Positions 8,649-17,032 of a stretch of DNA of 59,864 bases are shown here, piece after piece. Each line of letters starts with the position of its first letter. Positions within the stretch are counted from its first letter, which is position 1. This stretch comes from an uncultured bacterium (GTDB taxonomy: Bacteria > Spirochaetota > Leptospiria > Leptospirales > Leptonemataceae). The stretch lies in assembly GCA_937928085.1 (NCBI GenBank), contig CALFVU010000001.1:1-59864 (forward strand), in the 5' to 3' direction. The notes beneath the pieces are model-generated. The model was not told the DNA's origin, did not search any database, and saw nothing but the letters and a program-made list of their open reading frames with translations. Both the position numbers and the translations under genes were made by a program.

Positions 8649-9229
8649 GGATGATTTTTTAGATTTTTTTCTACATCTTGAATAAACTCTTTATAAAAAA
8701 AACTATAAATTTTTTCTGTAGACTGATATTCCTCATTTGGTAAAACAAATTCTTTCAATTTTCTTTGAAAAACATACGTATAATCAAGTATGGTATATTT
8801 AGCAATAAAAGAAATTTCTAAGGAACCTTTTCGTATTGGAATTGGATTTTGAATAAATTCTTGTGGTGGAAACCAAATTCCTTGATTCTCTATAATCTGA
8901 ATTTTAACTTTTTCATTACAGTCAGGATTTTCTAGAAATAACACTTGATACTGATTAGAAAAATATTTTTTAAAATTTCTTTCTAAAATTTCTTTTACAG
9001 TACCAGTTTGATTCTCTATACGATAAAAGAACAAACGCGAAATTGTGTAAGCTGTAAGAAACTTTTTTTGTTCTAATATGGGGCTTGGGTGCCATATAAT
9101 ACATAAATAAGGTTTATTTTGATTTACAGAATCCTTTTCTTCGATATCTGAATAAGGATCAGGTATGATAAGATTTTTGCAATTGATAAACAAAAGAATA
9201 AGAAAAATCGACTTATAAATCCTACTCAT
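8645..9229 (-). CDS. Predicted lipoprotein of unknown function
   Basis: A 194-residue protein beginning with a short hydrophobic signal (KSIFLILLFINC) and a lipobox cysteine at 17; the Asn before the Cys fits the loose spirochaetal lipobox. The remainder is hydrophilic with no motif I recognise. It overlaps the upstream degenerate SpoIIE-like gene by 8 bp and is the last gene of a three-gene operon on the minus strand, so these products probably act together at the envelope. It converges on htpG. Confidence 0.7.
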   Translation of the reverse strand: MSRIYKSIFLILLFINCKNLIIPDPYSDIEEKDSVNQNKPYLCIIWHPSPILEQKKFLTAYTISRLFFYRIENQTGTVKEILERNFKKYFSNQYQVLFLENPDCNEKVKIQIIENQGIWFPPQEFIQNPIPIRKGSLEISFIAKYTILDYTYVFQRKLKEFVLPNEEYQSTEKIYSFFYKEFIQDVEKNLKNHP

Positions 9230-9911
9230 TCGTTATATGAAATTCTTTTAAATGATACCGAAAAAGAAGAATATCTTTAGGAAGTTTTAAATTGTCTTTT
9301 ATAATTTGATAGTGTAGTTCTCTTATATTATGTTCTTTCTCATTTAAAGGTGTATGTATATAAAACTTAGAGGAAACTGGAATTTCTAAAGTTTGCTTTT
9401 TAGGGAGTAATTCATTAATTCCAAAAGGAATCCCCGAACGTATGGGGAACTGTATTGATTCATTTTGAATCATAATTAAAGGAGGATAACCAGCAGTATA
9501 CATTTCTGAAATTTGCAATTCAGAATCTTTCTCCTGACTTTCTTTAGAAATGCGAAAATACGTATAAAAAATAGGTTTGTGAAATTTACTCAATAATTGA
9601 AGAAAATCTTGATAAAAGTTTTGTCCTTCGAAGCTTCTTCTTAAGCTTAACATAAAATCATTTTCTAAAATTTTTGAATTAAGAAAAATTTGGGATGCTA
9701 GATCAAAATCCAAAGATAGAAAACAACACATTAGTTCATTATTTTCTCTGTACTTTCCTAAAAAAATATTATATAGATGTGCTCTTTGAATTAAAATAAA
9801 AAATTTATAATAGTTTTTAAAATCATAAATATGTTCAATATTGTTTTGATATTCTAAAAATGCGCTTGCTATATGTTGATGAATTTTAATGATTTGTTTC
9901 TCTCTAAACAT
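9222..9911 (-). CDS. Degenerate SpoIIE/PP2C-like domain protein (probable pseudophosphatase)
   Basis: A 229-residue soluble protein. Its second half follows the C-terminal half of SpoIIE-type PP2C domains: ISEMYTAGYPPLIMIQNESI matches the AGHNPPLL segment, SGIPFGIN matches the GxPLG turn, and LEIPVSSKFYIHT matches LxPGDxLLLYTDG. The metal-binding residues are gone: there is no GGD, the DVSGHG equivalent reads LDFDLAS, and no TDG remains. It is thus unlikely to be an active phosphatase and may be a scaffold or binding partner. It sits between two lipoprotein genes, 1 bp after one and overlapping the other by 8 bp. The fold call is by eye. Confidence 0.5.
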   Translation of the reverse strand: MFREKQIIKIHQHIASAFLEYQNNIEHIYDFKNYYKFFILIQRAHLYNIFLGKYRENNELMCCFLSLDFDLASQIFLNSKILENDFMLSLRRSFEGQNFYQDFLQLLSKFHKPIFYTYFRISKESQEKDSELQISEMYTAGYPPLIMIQNESIQFPIRSGIPFGINELLPKKQTLEIPVSSKFYIHTPLNEKEHNIRELHYQIIKDNLKLPKDILLFRYHLKEFHITNE

Positions 9912-9912
9912 C

Positions 9913-10473
9913 TTATTCTCCTAAAGAAATAGTTTGTTTTAGTTTTTTCCAAAAGTTTGATAAAAGAGCATAATTTTCTGAACTCGCCTGGATTTGGATT
10001 AAAAAATCTTTATAAACAAAATGCAATGATAAAAAAGTAAATGTATTCATCTGGTATTCATATTCTCTTGCATTAACTTTCTGAATCAATATCCAACTTT
10101 TTTGAATTATATTACATTTACAATTTTTTAGAAAATTGATTTCGTAGCTTGGTTGTAAAACATTTTCATAAAGATTACTCTCTCTAGAAAAGATACGAAT
10201 TTCTAATTGATATAAAGATTTTTTATTTCCTTGTAAATTGTTAAACCATTCAAAATAATAGTGTTTTTCTGTATTCCGATCAAGAAACTGATATTCATAA
10301 TTTTTTTCTAACTCAATTTGGAACAAACGATCCTTGTCCTGAAAAACAACTGTATTTTCTATCTGCTCTTGCTTTTGCAAAGAAGAGGCTTCTTCTATTG
10401 GTAATTGCTTACATGTTTTAAAAGATAAAATTAGAAAAAAAACGAAAATGGAATGAAACTTTAAGTAAGACAT
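9913..10473 (-). CDS. Predicted lipoprotein of unknown function
   Basis: A 186-residue protein with a hydrophobic N-terminus (FHSIFVFFLILSF) and a candidate lipidation cysteine at 21 in FKTC; Thr before the Cys is unusual, so lipidation is less certain than export. The rest has no recognisable domain. It is the first gene of the three-gene minus-strand operon with the SpoIIE-like and second lipoprotein genes (1-bp gap to the next). It is divergent from mqnA, sharing the 83-bp AT-rich gap 10474-10556. Confidence 0.65.
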   Translation of the reverse strand: MSYLKFHSIFVFFLILSFKTCKQLPIEEASSLQKQEQIENTVVFQDKDRLFQIELEKNYEYQFLDRNTEKHYYFEWFNNLQGNKKSLYQLEIRIFSRESNLYENVLQPSYEINFLKNCKCNIIQKSWILIQKVNAREYEYQMNTFTFLSLHFVYKDFLIQIQASSENYALLSNFWKKLKQTISLGE

Positions 10474-10556
10474 TTCAAAATATAAAAAATTATTGATATA
10501 AATGTTGTAAATTAGATTTTTGTTTGAATTAAAACAAATTTTAATAAAAAGATTTT

Positions 10557-11360
10557 ATGAAATCATTACGAATCGGTACAGTAAAATATTTAAATTCTAA
10601 AATTCTAAGTTATGGCTTTTATTTGATAAATTCAAAATTAACAATACAAAACGATAAAGTCAAAAATCTATCTAAATTTCAATATACTCTTATAGAGAAT
10701 ACTCCTTCTAAGTTGGTAGAACTTCTTTTAGAAGAAAAAATTGACATTGGACTGATTAGTACAGTAGAAGCACTAAAAAATAAAGACAAATTAAGCTATT
10801 ATCCCCATTTAGGAATTTGTTCTTTTAAAGAAGTACAATCAATACTTTATATAAAAAAAGATCAACATTTTCATATACCAGTAAAAAAAATATATTTGGA
10901 TATTAGTTCTCGAACCTCAATAGCACTACTAAAAATTCTTTATTATAAAACTTTTCAGAAAACACCTGAATATGTATTGGAACTCCCCGAAAATATTTTA
11001 AAAAAAATCGATCAAGATTCAGCAGGATTAATCATTGGAGATCCAGCTATAGATTTGTATTTAAAACCAAATTCATTTTATTTTAGAGATCTTGCAAGTT
11101 GGTGGTATGAATTCACAAAATTACCTTTTGTATTTGGAGTATGGAGCTATTCCAAAGATTTAGAATTTCCTACCGAAATTTTTGAAGAATCCTATCAGTT
11201 AGGACTTGAGCATATAGAAGAAATTATTGAATCAAGTCATTACCCCAAGAAATATACAGTTACATATTTATCAAAAATTATTTATTATAGAATTAGTGAA
11301 CAAGAAAAAAAATCAATTCAGTTATTTGAAAAAACTCTTAAGGAAATGGATTTGCTTTAA
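10557..11360 (+). CDS. mqnA: Chorismate dehydratase, futalosine menaquinone pathway
   Basis: A 267-residue protein with the periplasmic-binding-protein-like fold and motifs of MqnA: RIGTVKYLNSK at the N-terminus, KIDIGLISTVEAL, LDISSRTSIALLKIL, LIIGDPAID and LPFVFGVWSY. MqnA dehydrates chorismate to 3-enolpyruvyl-benzoate, the first step of the alternative route to menaquinone. Genes for later quinone steps (UbiA-type prenyltransferase, UbiX, UbiE) lie nearby. The 3' end overlaps the convergent gene by 23 bp. No clear ribosome binding site precedes the ATG. Confidence 0.88.
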   Translation: MKSLRIGTVKYLNSKILSYGFYLINSKLTIQNDKVKNLSKFQYTLIENTPSKLVELLLEEKIDIGLISTVEALKNKDKLSYYPHLGICSFKEVQSILYIKKDQHFHIPVKKIYLDISSRTSIALLKILYYKTFQKTPEYVLELPENILKKIDQDSAGLIIGDPAIDLYLKPNSFYFRDLASWWYEFTKLPFVFGVWSYSKDLEFPTEIFEESYQLGLEHIEEIIESSHYPKKYTVTYLSKIIYYRISEQEKKSIQLFEKTLKEMDLL

Positions 11361-11952
11361 TCATTATAATCCACTCTAAATTTGATTTTGATTCTAATGT
11401 TTTCTCTAATGGATAAGTAAATACTAAAATTCCAGGATAAGGAAGATCTCCTAAATTACTGGTTATATTATAATGCTTTGGAATTTTAATAAAAAATTTT
11501 AAATTTTTTCCTTTCAAATATTGAAAAATAAATTCATAAAAATAAGCATACATTTTACTTTGTAAATTTCGATTTTCTACTGATTTAAAATTTCTTCGTA
11601 TAACTAAAGTATCTTTTATTTGTATAATTTGATACATTCCTATAAGTTTGTTTTTTAATTCCTCTAATGTTCGAAACCGAATTTCTGCTTCTACGGTACC
11701 TAAATCATAATGTTCCAGAGAAATGAAAGAAAAGTTAAATTTAGCAGGTTCTCTCTGAAAATACGTGACAAAATCTTCTTTTGTAGATGGTAAAAAATGA
11801 AAGTACGATTTTTGATCTTTTTTAGAAATAGGAACGGTATATTTTAGTTGAATGATTCCAGAGAAATCGGGATAAAAAAATATTTCTTCTGAGTAATCAT
11901 AACAATACACAAAGAAAATTAAAAAAAAGATAGAAATTTGATAATGTTTCAT
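11338..11952 (-). CDS. Predicted lipoprotein of unknown function
   Basis: A 204-residue protein with a signal peptide (ISIFFLIFFVYC) and candidate lipidation Cys17. The mature part looks beta-rich with no family I recognise. It is a single gene convergent with mqnA, with the last 23 bp of both coding regions shared, and divergent from the prenyltransferase gene. Confidence 0.7.
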   Translation of the reverse strand: MKHYQISIFFLIFFVYCYDYSEEIFFYPDFSGIIQLKYTVPISKKDQKSYFHFLPSTKEDFVTYFQREPAKFNFSFISLEHYDLGTVEAEIRFRTLEELKNKLIGMYQIIQIKDTLVIRRNFKSVENRNLQSKMYAYFYEFIFQYLKGKNLKFFIKIPKHYNITSNLGDLPYPGILVFTYPLEKTLESKSNLEWIIMIKANPFP

Positions 11953-12008
11953 TATATTAATCAGAAAAAAGATATTTTATACAGAATCAATGAAAAAAAA
12001 GGAACTTA

Positions 12009-12917
12009 ATGCAAAAGCTTAAAAGTTTTTATATAACTTTACAGAATTACCTCAGAATGATTAAATTCTCCCATACGATTTTTGCCTTACCATTTGCAGG
12101 CATAGCTGTAGTCGAAGTTTATTATTGGAATATTGATAAAGATTCAAAACTTTTTTATACATCAGAAATTGTGTATAAAGTTTTAGGTGTTTTAGTCTGC
12201 ATGGTTAGTTTAAGAAGTGCAGCAATGGGTTTTAATCGAATTGTAGATTGGAAATTCGACAAAGAAAATCCCCGAACCAAAAATAGAGAAATTCCTTCAG
12301 GAAAAATTAGTTTAAGAAATGCAAGTATATTTGTAATTCTTTTTTCCATAATATTTGTATTGTCCGCTTTTTTAATAAATCCATTAGCAGGAATATTATC
12401 TCCGATTGCAATTTTAATTACATTTGGATATTCATATACAAAACGATTTACTTATTTGTGTCATTATATTCTAGGTTTTGCTATTGGTTTAGCTCCTATT
12501 GGTGTTTGGATTGCTCTTACAAGTAGTATTTCTATCGAAGCTATACTAATAAGTATCGCTTTATGGTTTTATATAGCAGGTTTTGATATTTTATATTCGA
12601 TTATGGATATTGAGTTTGATCAAAAAAAAGATCTCTTCTCTATTCCATCTCGCTTTGGAATCCCTATTTCTTTATGGATTGCAAGAATCAACCATATGAT
12701 ATCGTTTATTGCTATGATAGGACTTGGAATTATGTTTCAATTCAAATGGATTTATTTTATAGCTATAGTTGTCGTTTTATTTTTATTTTTGATTGAGCAC
12801 TATTTAGTACAAAAAAGTTTAAACAATATCCCCATAGCATTTTTTCATATCAATTCTTTTATAAGCACAATCTTATTTTTTGGTTTACTTTTCGACAGAA
12901 TTCTTTTTCATTATTAA
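12009..12917 (+). CDS. mqnP: UbiA-family polyprenyltransferase (MqnP type)
   Basis: A 302-residue integral membrane protein with about eight to nine hydrophobic segments. The first prenyl-diphosphate/Mg motif is N76-x3-D80-x3-D84 (NRIVDWKFD) and the second is the Asp-rich SIMDIEFDQKKD in a later loop, as in UbiA-family enzymes. With mqnA just upstream and ubiX downstream, its likely reaction is prenylation of dihydroxy-naphthoate-carboxylate in the futalosine menaquinone pathway. A standard 4-hydroxybenzoate prenyltransferase cannot be excluded on motifs alone. AAGGA precedes the ATG by five bases. Confidence 0.85.
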   Translation: MQKLKSFYITLQNYLRMIKFSHTIFALPFAGIAVVEVYYWNIDKDSKLFYTSEIVYKVLGVLVCMVSLRSAAMGFNRIVDWKFDKENPRTKNREIPSGKISLRNASIFVILFSIIFVLSAFLINPLAGILSPIAILITFGYSYTKRFTYLCHYILGFAIGLAPIGVWIALTSSISIEAILISIALWFYIAGFDILYSIMDIEFDQKKDLFSIPSRFGIPISLWIARINHMISFIAMIGLGIMFQFKWIYFIAIVVVLFLFLIEHYLVQKSLNNIPIAFFHINSFISTILFFGLLFDRILFHY

Positions 12918-12925
12918 TACATTTT

Positions 12926-13591
12926 ATGGAAACGTTTATACCTCTCTTTCCTTTAAATACAGTATATTTTCCAGGAAACATAATAGAAATTCAAATTTTC
13001 GAAGAGCGATATAAAAAACTTTTTTCATCAGTAATTCAAAATAACTTTCAAATTGGTATTTTTTGTATAAAAGAAGGTGTGGAGGCTTATGGTCCTTTAC
13101 CTATACCCTATCCAATCGGAACTTTAGCAAAAATATTTGATTACCAAATCATGCCTTTACCAATCTATAAGAAAGAAGATAACTATATTATCAAGGCCAA
13201 ACTCATAGGAATTCGTAAAATCAAACTCTTATATGAATATGAATCTCAAGATCACTATTGGATTGGAAATATTATACCTTGTGAGGAAAACTATAATACT
13301 TCAGAAATTAACAAAGAAAAAGTAGATTTATTTTACGAAGAATTTTTGAAATTTTTAAAATATCACCATTTCCAAGATTTTGAAGAGAATTATAAAGATA
13401 ATGTAATTTTTCTTTGCCATCAAGCCTTACAATATTTATCAATCCCGATTGAAGAAAAACAAAAGTTACTGGAAATTTCGAATTTTTTACAAAGATGGGA
13501 AAAAACTTATCAATATCTAAAAGAGAAGAATCAAATTATAGAAAAGTTGAATGATAAAAATATAAATTGGGAAAGTAGTCAATCGAACTAA
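12926..13591 (+). CDS. Stand-alone LON substrate-binding domain protein
   Basis: A 221-residue protein matching the N-terminal LON domain: FIPLFPLNTVYFPGN, QIFEERYKKLF, GTLAKIFDY and a helical C-terminal half. It lacks the AAA+ and protease domains of Lon, so it is not a protease. Stand-alone LON-domain proteins are widespread; their role is poorly defined. It lies 8 bp after the prenyltransferase gene and its stop overlaps the ubiX start (TAATG), so it is translated within the quinone operon. Confidence 0.85.
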   Translation: METFIPLFPLNTVYFPGNIIEIQIFEERYKKLFSSVIQNNFQIGIFCIKEGVEAYGPLPIPYPIGTLAKIFDYQIMPLPIYKKEDNYIIKAKLIGIRKIKLLYEYESQDHYWIGNIIPCEENYNTSEINKEKVDLFYEEFLKFLKYHHFQDFEENYKDNVIFLCHQALQYLSIPIEEKQKLLEISNFLQRWEKTYQYLKEKNQIIEKLNDKNINWESSQSN

Positions 13592-14196
13592 TGCAAGAAA
13601 AAAAAAATCTAGTAATAGGAATTACTGGAGCAAGTGGAATTCAATATTCGATTAATTTTATAAAACATTTGTCTCAAATCCCCGGAGAAAGTTATGTGAT
13701 TATTTCGAATTCTGCTAAAATTGTTTTACAAAAAGAAATGGATTTTTATTACAAAAGCGATAATGATTTTTTGGATTTTTGTTTACGGGATCAAAAACAA
13801 ACTTATCATAATTTCATTTTCGAGAAATATGAGAACATAGGTGCCAGACCAGCAAGTGGATCTTTTATTCATAATGGAATGGTTGTCATACCTTGTTCTA
13901 CAAAAACATTAAGTGCAATTGCAAACGGATATAGTTATTCTTTAATCGAACGATCTGCAGAAGTTTGTTTAAAAGAAAAAAGAAAATTAATTTTAGTAAT
14001 TCGAGAAACGCCTTATAGTTTAGTTCATGTCAATAACATCAGAAAAATTTTATTGGCTGGTGGATTTATTTTGCCCGCATCTCCGGGATTTTATCACAAA
14101 CCAAAAACTATCGAAGATTTGCTAAACTTCATTACAGGAAAGATCTTTAATCTTTTAGAAATCAAGCAAAAATTATTCCCAGAATGGAAAGGTTAA
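13591..14196 (+). CDS. ubiX: Flavin prenyltransferase UbiX
   Basis: A 201-residue flavoprotein with GITGASG (10-16), the FMN/prenyl-site [15 protein letters not shown] and the C-terminal [13 protein letters not shown] segment of UbiX/Pad1 proteins. It makes prenylated FMN for a UbiD-type decarboxylase; in a futalosine pathway this serves the menaquinone-precursor decarboxylase. The UbiD partner is not in the window. Its start is coupled to the LON-domain gene, and tyrS follows 13 bp later. Confidence 0.92.
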   Translation: MQEKKNLVIGITGASGIQYSINFIKHLSQIPGESYVIISNSAKIVLQKEMDFYYKSDNDFLDFCLRDQKQTYHNFIFEKYENIGARPASGSFIHNGMVVIPCSTKTLSAIANGYSYSLIERSAEVCLKEKRKLILVIRETPYSLVHVNNIRKILLAGGFILPASPGFYHKPKTIEDLLNFITGKIFNLLEIKQKLFPEWKG

Positions 14197-14209
14197 AAAA
14201 AAAGGCTTT

Positions 14210-15451
14210 ATGCAATTCATTGATTTTAATTCTTATTCTAACAAAACGATAGAGGATTATCAAATTATTAAACGAGGGACAGTAGAGATCATTCCAGAAA
14301 AATACTTATTAGACAAACTAGAAAAAAGCAATCGGACTCAGACCCCATTAAAAATTAAAGCGGGTTTTGATCCAACGGCTCCAGACTTACATTTAGGTCA
14401 TTATGTCCTTTTAAGAAAGTTAAAACATTTTCAAGATTTAGGACATACAATACTTTTTTTGATTGGAGATTTTACTGGAATGATTGGAGATCCCTCTGGA
14501 AGATCACAAACACGAAAACGATTAACTAAAGAGGAAGTTCAACAAAATGCCAAAACATATGAAAAACAAATTTTTAAAATACTGGATCCAAATAAAACAA
14601 AAATTCTTTTTAATTCAAATTGGTTAAGCGATATGACATTTGAAGAAGTTTTAAACTTAACTTCGAAATATACAGTAGCTCGAATGTTAGAGAGAGATGA
14701 TTTTCAAAGTAGATACAAAAACGGAGAAAGCATAAGCTTAATTGAGTTTATGTATCCTTTAATCCAAGGCTATGACTCTGTTTATTTAGAATGTGATGTA
14801 GAAATTGGTGGAACTGATCAAAAATTCAACTTGCTAGTCGGAAGAACTCTACAAGAAGAATATGGAAAAGAACCACAAATCATTTTAACTTTACCTTTAT
14901 TATTGGGTTTAGATGGTGTTAAAAAAATGTCCAAGTCTTATGGAAATTATATCGGTATTCAAGAAAAGCCGTATCAAATTTTTGCAAAGTTAATGTCTAT
15001 TTCGGATGAACTTATGTGGAATTATTTTGAGATTTTAACTGATATACCACAACAAAGAATTTTCGAACTAAAAACAATTCATCCTTTAGAGGCTAAAAAA
15101 ATTCTTGCAGAAGAAATTTTAAAATCACTTTATTCTGAACAAGAAGCAAAAGAAGCCAAAAAACAATGGGAAGAAGAAAAATCAAAAGCGAAAGAATCTA
15201 TTATGGTTCTTCCACCAGAAACTCCCGTTTATATAGTTCCCAAAGGCATTCGGGAAGAAAAACTATCGAATATACTTTTCAATGCTAAAGTAGAAACAAG
15301 CAAAACCGCTTTAAAAAAATTATTTGATTCAGGATCGATAAAACTTGGAGAAAATCTCGAAACAATCACTAACAGAGATTATATGTTGCGTTTTCCAGGA
15401 GAATATTATGTTCGCATCGGAAAGAAAAAATACTTAATTATCAAAAGCTAA
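14210..15451 (+). CDS. tyrS: Tyrosyl-tRNA synthetase
   Basis: A 413-residue class I synthetase. The HIGH motif is HLGH (61-64) in [16 protein letters not shown], followed by [12 protein letters not shown] and the tyrosine-site sequence QGYDSV with [13 protein letters not shown]; the KMSKS loop is literal in [13 protein letters not shown]-terminal S4-like RNA-binding domain starts near residue 345. The intact KMSKS and this length match the TyrZ/TyrS2 type rather than E. coli TyrS. It charges tRNA-Tyr. No T-box leader is present upstream. Confidence 0.95.
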   Translation: MQFIDFNSYSNKTIEDYQIIKRGTVEIIPEKYLLDKLEKSNRTQTPLKIKAGFDPTAPDLHLGHYVLLRKLKHFQDLGHTILFLIGDFTGMIGDPSGRSQTRKRLTKEEVQQNAKTYEKQIFKILDPNKTKILFNSNWLSDMTFEEVLNLTSKYTVARMLERDDFQSRYKNGESISLIEFMYPLIQGYDSVYLECDVEIGGTDQKFNLLVGRTLQEEYGKEPQIILTLPLLLGLDGVKKMSKSYGNYIGIQEKPYQIFAKLMSISDELMWNYFEILTDIPQQRIFELKTIHPLEAKKILAEEILKSLYSEQEAKEAKKQWEEEKSKAKESIMVLPPETPVYIVPKGIREEKLSNILFNAKVETSKTALKKLFDSGSIKLGENLETITNRDYMLRFPGEYYVRIGKKKYLIIKS

Positions 15452-15462
15452 CTCTTTTTAAA

Positions 15463-16809
15463 ATGATTTTTATTATTTCTTTAAAAAATCATCCTGATCA
15501 TTACATAAAAGAATATAGTATCGTTTTTATTTTTACTATTTTAACGATTGTGATTTTGTATCAAATGTATTCTTTACAAGAAATCAAACTTTCGCAACTC
15601 AAAAATAAAAGAAAAGCAGATTTATATCTGATTTATCAATTATTTCAGCCATTTCAGAAATTTTTAATTCATTCACAAAACTTTCGGACTTATTCTATTG
15701 TCCATCAATTCTTTCAATTTGAGTTTAAAGAGGAATTTTTTCAGATTGGAGGAGATTTTATTTATCTAAAAGAAATTTATTTGAGAAACCGCAAATTTTT
15801 ATTTTTTATTAATGCGGATGCTATGGGTAAATCTCTTTTAGGTTTTGGGGGCATTATTGTTCTTAGTTCGGTATTGTCTGCGATTTTAAAAAGAACAGAA
15901 ACTATAAAAACTGAACAAAAACGATATCCCGATACATGGCTTAAATATATCTCTATGGACATTCAAGAAGTTTTAGGTGGTTTCGAAGGTTTTATGATGA
16001 TCTCTTGTGTGATAGGTTTAATTGACGAAGAAAACGGTTTTACATACTTTATCAATTTTGACCATCCAAAGCCTTTACAGATTCGTTCAAATAAAGAATT
16101 CAATTTCCTTGAATATAATAATCATAATAAATTAGGATTTCCTTCTAAAATTCAAACACTTCAGATCAATCGAACTTATTTACAAAATCAAGAAAGTTTT
16201 GTTGCCTATTCTGACGGCTGTATAGAAATTGAAATGAATGAAAAAATCAACGAAAATGAAACTTTGATTATAGAATTACTTTCAAAGACTTCTGAAGATT
16301 TATCCGACTTCCTTTCGAATCTCCAAAAAAAAGGTATAATAAAAGATGACATTTCTTTATTAAAAATTGTATATAATAAAATTCCAGAATTAACATTCAT
16401 AAAAGACAATAAAGAAATAAAAATTCCTTTTAATGAGTCAATGTTTTTGGAAATTAAAAAAACTATATTAAATTTATTAAAGGGAAAAAAATATTCAGAG
16501 ATTGTCTACAATTATGGAAATTGGATTAATGACTTTCCTTACGATGATGACCTATTGTATATTCTAAGTGTAGCTTACAGGAAAATGAAAGAATATAATC
16601 TTTCAATAGAAATTGGAGAAAGGCTATTAAACTTCAATATGCACTACAACAAGAACTATTCAAATTTAATTTTTTGCTATTTAAAAAATTTGAATATCTC
16701 CAGAGTAGATACTTTACTTGCAGAGTTCAAAAAGCACTTCCCCAAACAAAGCGTAGTCTTTGAGAATAAAATAAAAAAATTTTTTAAAAAAATACATATA
16801 AATGAATAA
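15463..16809 (+). CDS. Membrane-anchored SpoIIE-type PP2C phosphatase with helical C-terminus
   Basis: A 448-residue protein. One transmembrane helix (about 18-36) is followed almost at once by a SpoIIE/RsbU PP2C domain: GGDF (96-99), NADAMGKS (117-124) in place of DVSGHG, AYSDGCIEIEM for the TDGxxE segment, and KDDISLLKI with the final metal-binding Asp pair. All main metal ligands remain, so it is probably an active Ser/Thr phosphatase, perhaps on anti-sigma-antagonist proteins. Residues 330-448 look helical and TPR-like. It lacks a recognisable sensor domain. It follows tyrS by 11 bp. Confidence 0.8.
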   Translation: MIFIISLKNHPDHYIKEYSIVFIFTILTIVILYQMYSLQEIKLSQLKNKRKADLYLIYQLFQPFQKFLIHSQNFRTYSIVHQFFQFEFKEEFFQIGGDFIYLKEIYLRNRKFLFFINADAMGKSLLGFGGIIVLSSVLSAILKRTETIKTEQKRYPDTWLKYISMDIQEVLGGFEGFMMISCVIGLIDEENGFTYFINFDHPKPLQIRSNKEFNFLEYNNHNKLGFPSKIQTLQINRTYLQNQESFVAYSDGCIEIEMNEKINENETLIIELLSKTSEDLSDFLSNLQKKGIIKDDISLLKIVYNKIPELTFIKDNKEIKIPFNESMFLEIKKTILNLLKGKKYSEIVYNYGNWINDFPYDDDLLYILSVAYRKMKEYNLSIEIGERLLNFNMHYNKNYSNLIFCYLKNLNISRVDTLLAEFKKHFPKQSVVFENKIKKFFKKIHINE

Positions 16810-17032
16810 GAGATACGATATCAGTATTTGAATAAAAATATAACAATTGATTAACACATATTTGGATTATGGAATTAAAAAATAATTTAATAAAAAAATC
16901 TTTGTTATCATAACTATTTTGAATGATTTAAGATAAACAAAAATATGAAATTTTTTAAATTTTTATAAATTTCGGAATTTTTCGATTTACTTTAAAAATT
17001 AAGAATCGATATAAAATAGAATGTAAATTTTT

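Noticed and set aside
16810..17032. Terminator or small RNA between the convergent phosphatase and DHH-like genes
   Set aside because: The 223 bp are AT-rich with short imperfect inverted repeats only; nothing stands above background.
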